DNA of 60,000 nucleotides from positions 9,116,001 through 9,176,000 of the forward strand of contig OU612075.1 of assembly GCA_914767715.1 (NCBI GenBank). The letters run 5' to 3'. The notes under the pieces are model-generated. The model made no database searches and was not told where the DNA came from. It saw only the letters and a program-made list of their open reading frames with translations. This DNA is from Membranipora membranacea (Eukaryota > Bryozoa > Gymnolaemata > Cheilostomatida > Membraniporidae). Positions 1 through 11,700 of the stretch are shown in pieces; position 1 is the stretch's first letter, and every line of letters starts with the position of its first letter. The position numbers and the translations under genes were made by a program.

Positions 1-3000
1 TGCAGCTGCATATCATGTGGGAACCACTTAATCTCACCACTACCATCATCAAAAGCTATTATAGCAAATGCTCCAAACGACACCATTGCCAACAGGAATA
101 TGTATATAGCTTTAATCAGTCTACGCAAGGTCTTACGGATCTGAAATAGATTTTGATTAAATTTTACAGAATAAAGGAGGTTAATCAACTTAGTTGCTGC
201 CAAAGGATGAGGCTACAATATCTCTGCTAGTTTTTGGGCAGGTTGTAGCTCCCCTCAGACCCAGCATACCCAAGTAATCTGATGAATTCGGTGAGATTCG
301 TGCCGAAACCCTCCTATCGACCTGCTATCGACCTGCTATCGACCTGCTATCGACCTCCTATCGACCTCCTATCGACCTCCTATCGACCTCCTATTGATAT
401 GATCAGACCCTCCTCATCTGATGGACGTTGTCAAGAGACAATAAATATAAGAAAAATAAGGGACATTGTGTTCCTTTTGAAGTAGTTCAGGAATTAATTT
501 TATTATTACTCTAAAAGCTATGTTGTTGCTGTTAGGATTGTTATGAATGTAATAAAGTTCGCTAGAAATTCTGAGATGATCAGAAAACCACCAAAACTAA
601 TGTCCATGGTATGTCTCAAATTAATTTGAGCCCCCTCCCCTCCAAACTCTTGCCAGAGACTCTCATTCAAACCTAAAAGATTGCTGAAAAAGAAAAAAAT
701 TTATATCTATATCATAACTCACCAAGACTAAGGTGAGCCTGCAACCTTCAAAGGTCAGCGCAAACTTCAGAGTAAGTAGCAATCTAAGCATCCTAGTAAA
801 GAATATAAACCTGTCCAAGGTTGTTATTACCCTTTTTTCTCCTTCTGCGGTGGGAAAAACAACAAGACGATGAATGTTGGAATAATGTAATTGGCTTTAA
901 CTACCTGTGGAATAAGCATCATTTATGATGGAATGGCAGCTGCTACAGAAGCGCATGTCAACAATACAAGTGCAGGGGTATGACTCATATCAATATCATG
1001 CAAGATTCAAGATTTTAGTCCTATGCAAACCTAACTTGTTGATAATTACCTGCTGCTGTTGAAGGACTGATTATCTTGATAGTACTCATCAGAATAGGGC
1101 TTGTTAAAGGTATGATGATCACATCAATTACATTAAGCATCGTTCTCCAGTAACCTCTGAAGTCATATATCCACTTTAGTAAAATATCACACAGTAACAG
1201 TATAGAGCCCATATGTTCGAAAACAGACAGGGCTACCAAAGAACCTGGCAGCGCTAAAATAGAATGAAATCCTCAGTCTTCTATAAACTTCCTCCTCTCC
1301 ATTAGGAAGTAGGGTAGAGATCAGTGGATATTGAAACCAGATAACACACATTGGTATTGGAGTAAAGGGCTTTTGAGCCATGGTGATATGATGATGATCA
1401 TTAGGTACCAAATTGTGCATGAATTATAACGATATGTATGTAACATATTCTGTTCAAACATTGGTTAAAAGCATCAAATCTTGAGATATGTTTATTTTCG
1501 CGAATCGCCCGCATTACATAACTCATGCTTTTTAACAGAAAACTGAGTTCACTTATTTAAAAGAGTTATGGTCTCTCTTTCCAGGAGTAGACAATCGTGT
1601 CAGTCCTCATCTGTGCCAGATTTCTCTATTAAGAGGGTTATGCCCTCTCTTTTCAAGAGTAGACAATCTAACTTGTTCTCATTAGTGTGAGTTTGGAAGA
1701 GAACTCCCAGAGCAAATCTTTGAAGCTGATAATTGGTTTCATACCTTCTTGTGTTGAATTAGTGCTGTTTATGGATGATGCTAGGTTAGGCAGTTCATCT
1801 AGCGAATATTCCAAGTGCAGGTTATTAGTAAGTAAATGCAAAACTATTACCATCTGTAAAATAATGTTTGAATCATTATGTGACATCATATATTTGTAAC
1901 AATTACCATGTTACTCTCGGAAAGAAGAGGAACCAACTGCCATGTAGTGCAGCTATGTTTGCTATATTCCCAAACAAAAAGATTTGTACTGGTTAGAATG
2001 AACCGCACCTTGTTTGATAAGTTTGTATCACATTGATGACCCTTGTTAAGCATTAGACTTAGAAATCTGACATAGAACAGACAGACAGACACATTTATAG
2101 ATAAGTAGCAAACCTGTATCATGATCTGATATTTTGTGGAGGCAAGCACCCAGTATGCCCACTCATTGAAAGGTGCGTAAACCTAAATTACACAGATGAA
2201 AAATGGAACAACAATTGTAGTTTAACAGCTTATACAGTGCTTTGCATGCCACCAACTTCTCCCACTTCCATCGAAAATACATTCTTTGGATACATTACTT
2301 CTTGTTCTGTGCAGTATGTGGTTGCTTCCTTTGTGGTCTTTTGAATATGAGCTGAGATTCTAGCGGTGCCGGCATTGCAACGTTGCATTGATAACTCATA
2401 ATCTGAATACGTTATACTAACTTGATTATTAACATTTTGAGGTGCTCTAGGCAATGGCTGCTCATCCTATTCAAAATCAACCAAAAATTCAATAGACTAA
2501 CCATCTTCCGGGGTATTGTCACAAGAGCAATCCGCCTAGAGACAATCAGTTTCTAGCCAACCAGATTTTTACACATTGCCAGGCAGTTATAACATGACAC
2601 CAAAATGTGGAGTAAGCATTTAAACACAATGCCTGAGTTTCTGTATACATCATACAAAGATGTAACTACTGAGTTTTGAAATGATTGTTCATGATTTGAA
2701 CTAACCAGGAGACCAAAGATGCGAGGTTTTAAGTATCTGTACTACAAGACATAGTTTAATCTCTAATCAACTTTTCGACTCACATTATTCTGATGTTTAA
2801 TGTTAGCTCTGTTTCGCTGTCGGCGGAATCCGTCAACAAGTATATTGACATTTCTACGCTTGATTCTGAGAGAAGGTAGTTTAACTTGTGCGTGAGCGTT
2901 AGTCATCATCACTTCATCCATCTTATTCTTTATATCATTCAGAGTATACTGTGACGTTAAGTAGTTAGCAGCGCTGCCCATTGAACCTATATGTGATGAT

Positions 3001-3888
3001 AAAATAAAGAAAATTTTGTGACAAGATGGTGAGAAATTGTAGCCAAAGACTGCCAAACATAAGGGCAATATTGGTGATACGCTAACTCCACTCACTTCGA
3101 GACAGACTGAGTGTAGAGGGGGGTAATTTTTTGTGTTATCCATTGAACCAACGGCATCGATCCTTCAAACCATGGAACTACAAACCAGCTCAGTCTCATT
3201 GCAATATTTGTGAGGTTTCATTCTCAATCTCTGGCCATTGAAACAGACACAATTTCTTAAGGTTAACCGAAAGGTGAAGACTCAGCTCGATCTAGCTCGG
3301 GCTCAAAATGAAGTGATTGAAAATCTCAGAACATTACAAACCTATTCTGTAGACCAGTTGGAACTGCTCAATCAGCTTAGCTCTGAACATTGTACCAGCT
3401 TTGCTCAGCAACCCCAACTCATTTTTAATGGCATTCTCATTTATATCAAGAGTCTCTGATTCTCTTTGTGATTTCTTACTTGCACCTGGCATTCCACTAA
3501 CCCGCCTTTCATCTCTAAAAAAGGATTGATACTGGTGAGAAATTTGACAATCGAACATAGCCAACCATGTAAGGTGATACAATAAATTAAAGCTTTAATA
3601 ACTTTCTTATGCCTCTAATATTGACCTCAACAACGCAATCCTCTTATAAGAGCCAAAGCACAGTACACATATATCCTATACTAAATTCTTGCATTTTTTA
3701 TTTTGATTTTGTTTTGTAACGCTGTCTCAAAGGTGTAGATATACTCATATCTCAGGTTTGATGACTTAGGTCTGGCCGATTTGTAGTATGACGTAGTCTC
3801 AAAAATGAACAACAGACATCTACACTTACCTATAGAATCCATGGACTGCATCTGGGTTGCCTAGTAGAAGCGTCCTTCTTCGAGACAT
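1..3888 (-). CDS. CATSPER2: CatSper2-like sperm cation channel subunit, partial (runs off left edge)
   Basis: Pore-forming alpha subunit of the sperm flagellar Ca2+ channel. My exon model on the minus strand is 3830-3888 (ATG at 3888), 3342-3514, 2784-2986, 2266-2466, 2114-2182, 1745-1853, 1050-1253, 723-792 and 1-140. Phases join cleanly except between 1050-1253 (leaves 1 nt) and 723-792 (needs 2 nt), so a small exon carrying the S3-S4 loop is probably missing from my model. The donor at 2265 (GTGGGA) is weak; the next exon has an in-frame stop just upstream and no ATG, so it must be spliced from the left. The N-terminus contains RAKLIEQFQLV, which resembles the RSRLIDTFSLI segment of human CATSPER2. 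S1 begins EWAYWVLAS (human WAGWVLEC). S2-S3 reads ILLKWIYDF..YWRTMLNVID (human ILLKWLSNF..FWKSAWNVFD). S4 is LRLLLTLKFALTFEG, followed by S5 and an outer loop. The S1-S2 loop has NST N-glycosylation sites. CatSper3 was the main alternative and fits less well. The pore and C-terminus lie outside the window. Confidence 0.8.
311..397. repeat. 11-bp minisatellite in a CatSper2 intron
   Basis: About eight head-to-tail copies of an 11-bp unit, CCTGCTATCGA or CCTCCTATCGA. The G variant occupies the left units and the C variant the right ones. It lies in the intron 141-722. Confidence 0.85.
1559..1683. repeat. Two imperfect ~50-bp direct repeats in a CatSper2 intron
   Basis: Two related segments, about 1559-1608 and 1630-1683, share the order AAGAG..TTATG..CTCTCTTT, then AGAGTAGACAATC (GGAGTAGACAATC in the first), then a CTCAT end. 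No coding role is seen. Confidence 0.55.
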
Positions 3889-5725
3889 TTAGAGTTTTTC
3901 CAATTCAGTCAAACCTTTCTGTAACAGGTAAATTAGCATATTCTCAATTCAGTTCCTGAAGGAGGTTCTGTCAAGCCTGAATGGAGCACAAATCACAGAG
4001 AACAGCAGATGGCCCTGTCTCTGTTCACATCGAGTAAACCAAGAGTTATTCCCTCTCTTACTACAGTTTAAGACTCCCACAGTTCAGGAACATTGACAAG
4101 GTTTTTAGACCATAAGGATATACTTAATAATTTGCTATTGCAATGAATCTACTCAATATTCTGATGTGGTGTGTTGAAGTCATTTTGCTAGGAATAGTAT
4201 TTTAGAATGGAGAAGGAGGTGAGTAGGATTGTGGATGGAGACCAAAACAAGTATCATAGAGGGCACCGTGATCACTCACCTAATAGTTCAGGTTGTCATA
4301 TTGGAGACTCTCTACAGTTACCAGGGATTTTGTTCTGTTTCAAACCTCTTATAGCTTCTGATGTCACCAATAAAGAGAAACCATTATTCAAGATTGAGTA
4401 TGTTGGTGGGTGATGGCAGAGTCACGTCTTCCCAACCTTCCAGTAAATTAAACGATTTTTTCTGCTCTCATGTATCTATTAAAGAATTGGCATGTCATGC
4501 CCTGCCTCCGGAAATACAAATATCGCATATCATTTGGATAATAATAATATTGTGCATTCCACAAAGGACCATATAAAAAGGGAGTTTCAGAAAATTGAGA
4601 ATCGCTCCCTCAAAATAATTGATTTTAACCGAGCAAAAGATGAGACAAGGCAGCTATACAGCATCCCATAAATTAAAGTTAAAGGCTCTATTCTCAACCT
4701 GTTTGTGATGGATCAAGTCCCGTCGTAAGTAAAACAAAGATAAATAGAGAGGCCACATAACACAATTAATTAATAATAATACGAAACAATACAATAACTG
4801 AATAATCCATGTCTGAATAAGCTCATAAGGAACTTCTATAACTGGGATGTGAAGATTGAGGATTCACCCTGACCCATCAGGAGGGACATACATCACCCCA
4901 CCGGGTGTTACATTGCAGTCCCAAGATTTTTGTCTCCCCTGCCTTTATTTGCTACTGATCTTTCAGTACAATAAAAATTGGCCGGTGACAAAAAGCACCC
5001 ATTTGAAAGCGAATGGTGAATATAAGGTTCTGACCCAGATCCCCGTGAGTACCCTACCCCTCTCCACCCCCTTCCCCAAAAAACAAATCATCTATCATTA
5101 TTTAACTTCTTGTACTCTACTATTTATGGCATCTGATGGCAGTCAAAAATTCTGTGTCAGATTGTTTTATTTGACTATCAGAGTCATCTTTCCTCGTCAA
5201 TCACCAGAAAGAGGATCAGCCAAACTGACATTATGGAGTTACTGCACCGACTCATCCCTCTATGATGTCATCAGTGATTCATGCAACTTAATTTATTATA
5301 ATTGTTATAATTAATTAGACACTGCTCTCGCTTTGCTTGTATTGACATTCCATTCTCAAGTACATCCAAGCCCAACCTGTGATTGGGCTGTCGTTGAAAA
5401 TGGAATGCCACTACCAGCAACCCATAAGAGTTATTATTCTTTATCTCATCATTAATGACTTACCGTAATATTATATGATATATATATATATATATGATAT
5501 ATATATGCAGATTTATAAATATCACATATACTTTTCATATATTTGATATATTTTTATTTCCATTAGAGCTGTCTACATAATAACATATGCTTGTTCTGGC
5601 TATCATACATGAGCAATTGCCTTTCATGACCGGTTTTGTCTATTCATTCTCAACATCTAGCCTTGTATCTTACATCAACGTCTTATAATTGCTTGTGACC
5701 AAGCTTATGATTGTAACAGCAGATC
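3889..5725. other. Intergenic region between CatSper4 and CatSper2
   Basis: No convincing exon on either strand. Two structures stand out: a hairpin at 5346-5407 (outer arms CATTCCATT / AATGGAATG, inner arms AGCCCAA / TTGGGCT) and a TA-rich microsatellite at about 5471-5507. A candidate poly(A) signal for CatSper4 (AATAAA on the minus strand) is at 5553-5558, about 170 bp past its stop. The CatSper2 promoter should lie at the left side of this stretch. Confidence 0.5.
5346..5407. repeat. Perfect-armed nested hairpin
   Basis: Outer arms CATTCCATT (5346-5354) and AATGGAATG (5399-5407), with inner arms AGCCCAA (5369-5375) and TTGGGCT (5383-5389). It is probably a small foldback element; a related AATGGAATGCCA end recurs near 28060. 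Confidence 0.55.
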
Positions 5726-8700
5726 TCAGTCCTGTTCATGAGTCAGCTGTTTGGCTGTATTTTTGATGACATCTGTAAGGCTCTGAGGTGAAGATACTCC
5801 ACTATTCCATGGCTGGTGTTCAGATAGTGCCATCATATTACTCAGAATATCACCTTTCATCTTCTTTATATCAGCCAGGGGCATGTTAGAAGCCTTCATA
5901 GCCGGAGTACTCGTCTTCTTTAGACTGTCCTTACTTGTACGGGGGTGGGTCTGTGAAAGATCATAATGAAATTTTAGGCTAAATTTACTTTATTTTAATT
6001 TTAATTTCATCTTTTCACTTTGAAAAGCTGCGCCTATGGCAGTGCACATGAAGCTTGATTTACTCACTGTGAAAGTGCTACCCCGTTACCCCTAAGGTCC
6101 TAGGGACCTTAGCTACATTTAGGTTGTTGACATGCCAATAATTGTTTTAAAACAATGCGTAACACAATTACATACAAGGTCAAATTATGTTTTCAGCGCA
6201 GTCTAGCATTGCTAGCTGAGAGCCATTCAAGTAGATAGACACTGGTGGGCGGCTTTACAGGGTGTCAGGCCAACCTAGCTGATGTGATTGGCTGTTGGGT
6301 GGGAAAGAGAGCTAATGCCAGTCACTGAAGCTACCGATTGAAACAAAATACTGAAAGTGAAACTAAATTATCTCGTCTCCCATCCACTAGCCAATCAAGA
6401 CCAACATGTTGGCGAGGCCAACCTTACAAAAACTGTGACACGAGCAGCCTTCTTACCTCTGCTCCACCTGCACCAGGTTGTTTATCCTGTACGTTCAGCT
6501 CACAAATAACATCAAACATCTTATCCAGGTCCTCCCTGATAGCCTTATACTCTGCCATGTTCTCCTCCAGAGCTACCAGTATCATCATGTAGTTCTCCAG
6601 TTTGTTTACGGTCATATTCTTTAAGTCAGGGGAATGTATCGGTGCTTGTGTACCGAGATCAAAATTTCGAGTTGCCTCCTCCGCAGATAAGATAGGCACA
6701 TGGGTCACCTGAACAAAATAATAGATGTTAACAAAAGTGTTAAGAAGAGGAAGTCTAAACTTAGATATCCGGGCTAACAAACAATAGAAGAATCCCAAAT
6801 GGTGCCTACCCTCAAGCACCCTGAGTGGTTTACTAACGCAGTGCTAGAAGTAGTCATCAGAGTATTTTTGTAAAAAAACAAGGTAGCAGGTAACAGGTAA
6901 AATGATATTTTTTGTTGAGTCAAAGACAATAGGTAAAGGCAAGAATTGACCTTGCACTGACAGTCGGATAAAGAGAACAATTCTTTAACTGAACAAAGTT
7001 ATTAATTTCATTATACAGGGGGCCGGTGTGGCGCCGCAATCAGCTCAGGAGCCCACAGGCTATACTCTACTAATACATTTTTATCTCACCTCTTCATCAT
7101 CCACATAGTTAAGTGCGTCATCAGCCTTGTTCTCAGCTTTTATCTCCTTCATAGCTATCTCCAAGTTAGTAACGACTGCTGCTACAGCCAAGTTAGCGAA
7201 GACGAACGCCCCTACAGTGATCGCCATTATGAGGTATAACATCCCTACTATGTATATCCACATCTGAGTCTTTCCAGCCTCTTTGAATGCCTCAAATATA
7301 TCCAACCAACCATCTTGAGTCACACAGATGAAGAGTGAGAACATAGCTTTGCCTAGATCTCCAAAGAAATCTGGGATGTCTTTGCCGAACAGTGTTATGC
7401 CAGCCACAGCGAAGACTATGAGTATTATGCAGAGAACTAAGGCTATGTTGAACATGTCGGGTAGGGATTGAAGGACAGTCTGTACAACCAATGATAGCCC
7501 TTGGAGTCCACTTATACTACGAAGGCTGCGAGCGGCTCTGAGTACCCTCAGTATTCTGAGGATTCTGCTGCTACCCAGGTACTGAAAAGCTGGTCCTAGA
7601 AGTAAGGCAGCAACAATAATAAAGTCCAGAATGTTCCATCCTACTTTCCAGAAGATTAGGAAACCATGATACCACTTGAGAATGATTTCTGCTACGAATA
7701 TCGTCAGTACGAATTGGTCCAATATGGAGAACAAATAAGCATACTCCTTACCCTGTGAATGTAAAAAAAGTGAAATATGATGGTAAATGTCTATGAAGTG
7801 CAAGGAGTGCTCAGTTCATTAAAGTCAATTTTGGCAAATCTTAGGCTAAGAAGTTGTCCTCTCTTATTGTTGAAATTTGGTGGCTCATTTGCAGTATAGA
7901 GTTATCACCCATCTATCTATCTGTGTAAAACATTTTAGTTTCAAGCATGTGGCTAGACTGCTTCACAGAGTGAAGGGATACAGAGTAAATTTTTTAACAA
8001 TAGTCAAGGAAAGAGTTTTTTACTCCTTGGTCAAGGTACCTGCAAGCTTTGTGTCAAGGGGAAAGTTATGTGAAGCTTGATGCAAAACACTCCTTTCATC
8101 TATTTGTCACAATTATAGGGTTCTGGAGAATGACCTGAATTCAAAGTTTTTGATTACAGTAAATAATAGAATATGCAGGCTCTCATGTAAAAGTTTCTTT
8201 TTGTACAGCCTTACTCCACGATTAGACTTGATGTTTTATGCTTAAATTACACCTGTAACTATCCTAGCTAAATTGGTAAGGTGGGTATAGCTAGGAAGGC
8301 AGCATTGTGGCAGTTATTATAATAGGATTAACTTTTACAATCCTTGAACAATGCTGCCACAATATACCATTGGTCTATGCAATCAATGAACCTTATATTA
8401 ATCGAAAGGACCTCATATCAAATGTATCTGCGATCCATTGTCGACTGGGCTTTGGTTGACAGCCAGGTGTGCTCCGACCTGCCTGCAAACAGAGAGCAAC
8501 CTGGCGCAGATATTGTGCCCTGGCCACAAGGCAACGAATTTCGCCGCCCATGCTCCGGGATGTGGCTTGTGACAAGACATCTGATTTAAACCAACTTTCA
8601 ATTTTAATCAGATGTATTAATGCAATAATACATAAATATCATAAGAAGCAACAAGTCTTGAGACACAAAGGTTATCCTCAGGTTTTGATATTCTAATATT

Positions 8701-11700
8701 ACATTGCCTTTAAATCCTTTGGAAAGGCACAAAAGTAACAAATTCTTTCCCTGTAATGAAAGACAGAGACTGCAATACAACTGGTTGTTTACAAATAAGA
8801 TTTTCTTGAGGGATTAGAAAATTTACTCTGAGAAAACAATGCCTGTAATTGCTCTAACTGATATCTTCATCCAGCTTAGGTCTCAATTGTACTTGGATCG
8901 TTTCAATGCACTGCGTGAAGAATTGCTTCCAATTTTGTTTGGATGCCATCTCAGATTTGTTATTTATTGAGGCAGGCCACCTGTTTGGCTAACCGAATCC
9001 TCAAAAGTAGCAACATCATAACTTGTTGCAGTATAGATGCAGTTCCAGGGCGCCCTCTACTTGATTGTGTAATAACTCCCGGTAGAAGGTTTACCCGGCT
9101 AGCCAAGAGTGAAGTGACTGCAACCTTGTATAACTTTTTAGAAGCATGGACCATGGTTTTGTTAAGTAAAGAGAGTGTGGATAATTGAATGTCGACGAGG
9201 TGTCATGGTCGATTGCAAAAATGTAAATATATGAGTAGCCAGCCACTAGAGTCTATTGATTCAACATAATATGATATGATATTTTATATGCAATATAATT
9301 TGGTATAAGAAAACCGGGCACACGCAATATGGGCCAATTTTTGTATCAGAACTGGGTTTCGGGCTTGGAATACTGGTAGGAAAATATATTTGGTCTGAGC
9401 AGGAATTACGAATTATCTAGCACTGGGCTTTGGTTGGCACCCAGGTGTGCTCCGACCTGCCAGCAAACAGAGAGCAAGCTGGCGCAGATATTGCGGCCTG
9501 GCCACTAAGGCAACAAATCTTGCCGCCTATGCTCCGGGATGTGGCTTGTGACAAGACGTCTGATTTAAATCAACCTTCAATTTTAATCAGATCTAATAAT
9601 GCCTTAATACATAAATATCATAAGAAGCAACAAGTCTTGAGACACAAAGGTTATCCTCAGGTTTTGATATTCTAATATTACATTGCCTTTAAATCCTTTG
9701 GAAAGGCACAAAAGTAACAAATTCTTTCCCTGTAATGAAAGACAGAGACTGCAATACAACAGGTTGTTTACAAATGAGATTTTCTTGAAGGATTAGAAAA
9801 TTTACTCTGAGAAAACAATGTCTGTAATTGCTCTAACTGATATCTTCATCCAGCTCGAACTGCTTCCAATTTTGTTTGGAGGCCATCTCAGATTTGTGGT
9901 TTATTGAGGCAGCCCACCTGTTTGGCTAACCGAATCCTCAAAAGTAACAATATTATAACTTGTGGCAGTATAGATACAGTCCCAGGGCATGATTTTGAAA
10001 AAATGTACAAATTGAACCGTAACATGAATGCTGTCAATGGTTATTTCAGGACTGCAATTCCTAAATGGTGATAAATACACCAAGGTCGACCACACAGAGA
10101 CCAGCTCACTGAAAATGCAGCAGAATATTTCACAAAGAATATTATGTGTTTATTATAAGTTTATTAGGGGTGAGCCCTCCAGACACACAGTTATCATAAT
10201 CCTATACGCATCCAGCATAATTACATTAGTGTTTTTCAATAATAAAAATATTGGGATGACATTCGTGTAACATTTAAGCTCAAACATTTGGGTCTATTTT
10301 GAAAATGCTATCATTGAACAGTATCCACTGAAAAAGCCAAATCCAAACCATGTTTCGGAATATAGAAACATACAAAGTGAGGATGGTATAGCATAAACAC
10401 CTCTCCCCCGAGCACCGTCTACTTGATTGTGCAATAACTCCCGGAAGTAGGTTTACCTGGCTAGCCAAGAGTGAAGTGATCGCAACCTTGTATCACTTTT
10501 TTAGAAGCATGGACCATGGTTTTGTTGAGTAAAGAGAGTGTGGATAATTGAATGTCGACAAGGTATCATCGTTTTCAAAAATGTAAATTTATGAGCAGCC
10601 AGCCACTAGAGCCTATTGATTCAACATAATAATGATATGGTATCTTAGGTGCAATATAATTGGTATAAAAAAACGGGATACACTCAATATGGGCCAATTT
10701 TTGTATCAGAACTGGGGTTTCGGGCTTGGAATACTGGTTGGAAAACATATTTGGTCTGAGCAGGAATTACAAGATATCTAACGCTGCGTATATAAATCAA
10801 AAATTCTATCGAGTTAAAAGTGCAGATCTGACTGGCTAAAAGTGCAATACTATACTACAAGACAAACAGAGTATGAATCGGATATAGATTCTGGAAATTT
10901 CTGAATATGTATGTAGAATGATGAAGATTAATTATTTTGAGGTATATAGTCATTCTGATAGAATTTGATGGGTGTCTGATGGGTCACCACAATCTATACT
11001 GAAAACTTATATCAATCAACAGAAATATTCTTTTGTTTAAGTTCAGTATAGCATCTCCATTGTCATTTGTAAATTGCTCCACTCCTTTGATAAAAGGCAA
11101 TTAAAATTTGTTTGAAACTGTACACAATAGCATAGAAACTACAATTATATAGGCTCTTTGCACTGCCTTGCGCAACATTGCCACTGCACTGATGGATGAA
11201 ATAAACACTGTAATGAAAAAGTAAACCGCAATTTTAAATATGATAAAAAAATATTTCAAACATGCCCTCAAAAACTCATTTAGATAATGTGATGAACTGA
11301 TGCTCCAAAAAAAACCAGATCTCTGTGAGTTACCATGTCGAAATGTAGTTCTGCCCAAGCAGAAAAACATGAACTTGGAGATTTTTTGTCAGATTTGGAG
11401 TTTTTGCAGAAAAAATTAAATGAATAGTTAGCTGATTGACTAGCGATCCAGGTGACCAAATGTGGTTATTCTGAATTAAAACCTGTAGGAAGGAGATAGC
11501 TTTTGGAAAAGTAAGGAGGAGATAACTACAACTGAGCATTTTTGACTTTAAATAACTGAGTGTTGATTGGATTTGCCTGCTCATTGAAAGGGAGAAGACA
11601 ATAACTGGTAATTTGTCAGATATATCCGTAAAAGGCAGCAAACTTAACACTAGGTTTGTGTTAATCATGCATCAGATTTAACTAACTTGGCAATACAAGA

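Larger units (their letters stand above)
8430..10785. repeat. Tandem duplication of a ~1 kb unit inside CatSper4 intron 2
   Basis: Copy 1 spans about 8430-9420 and copy 2 about 9421-10785. Both start with SINE-derived sequence, then share a long unit that includes CAAGTCTTGAGACACAAAGG and GGGCCAATTTTTGTATCAGA. Copy 2 is longer because about 425 bp of unrelated DNA (roughly 9988-10412) interrupts it at the point where copy 1 reads CAGGGCGCCCTCTAC. No coding potential is seen. Confidence 0.8.

Noticed and set aside
282-485. Small protein with YRPPIDLLS repeats
   Set aside because: It is the translation of an intronic 11-bp minisatellite.
1050-2466. CatSper3 assignment for the left-edge channel
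   Set aside because: S3 (YWRTMLNVIDVIII) resembles CatSper3, but the N-terminal RAKLIEQFQLV segment, the WAYWVLAS start of S1, ILLKW in S2 and the S4-S5 alignment all fit CatSper2 better.
3238-3459. Plus-strand coiled-coil-like reading
   Set aside because: It is antisense to a CatSper2 exon whose splice phases fit on both sides.
2230-3888. A separate 223-aa gene with its own stop at 2230
   Set aside because: The exon at 2114-2182 has no start and must be spliced from upstream, and the N-terminal segment matches CatSper2. Splicing out at 2265 makes one channel gene.
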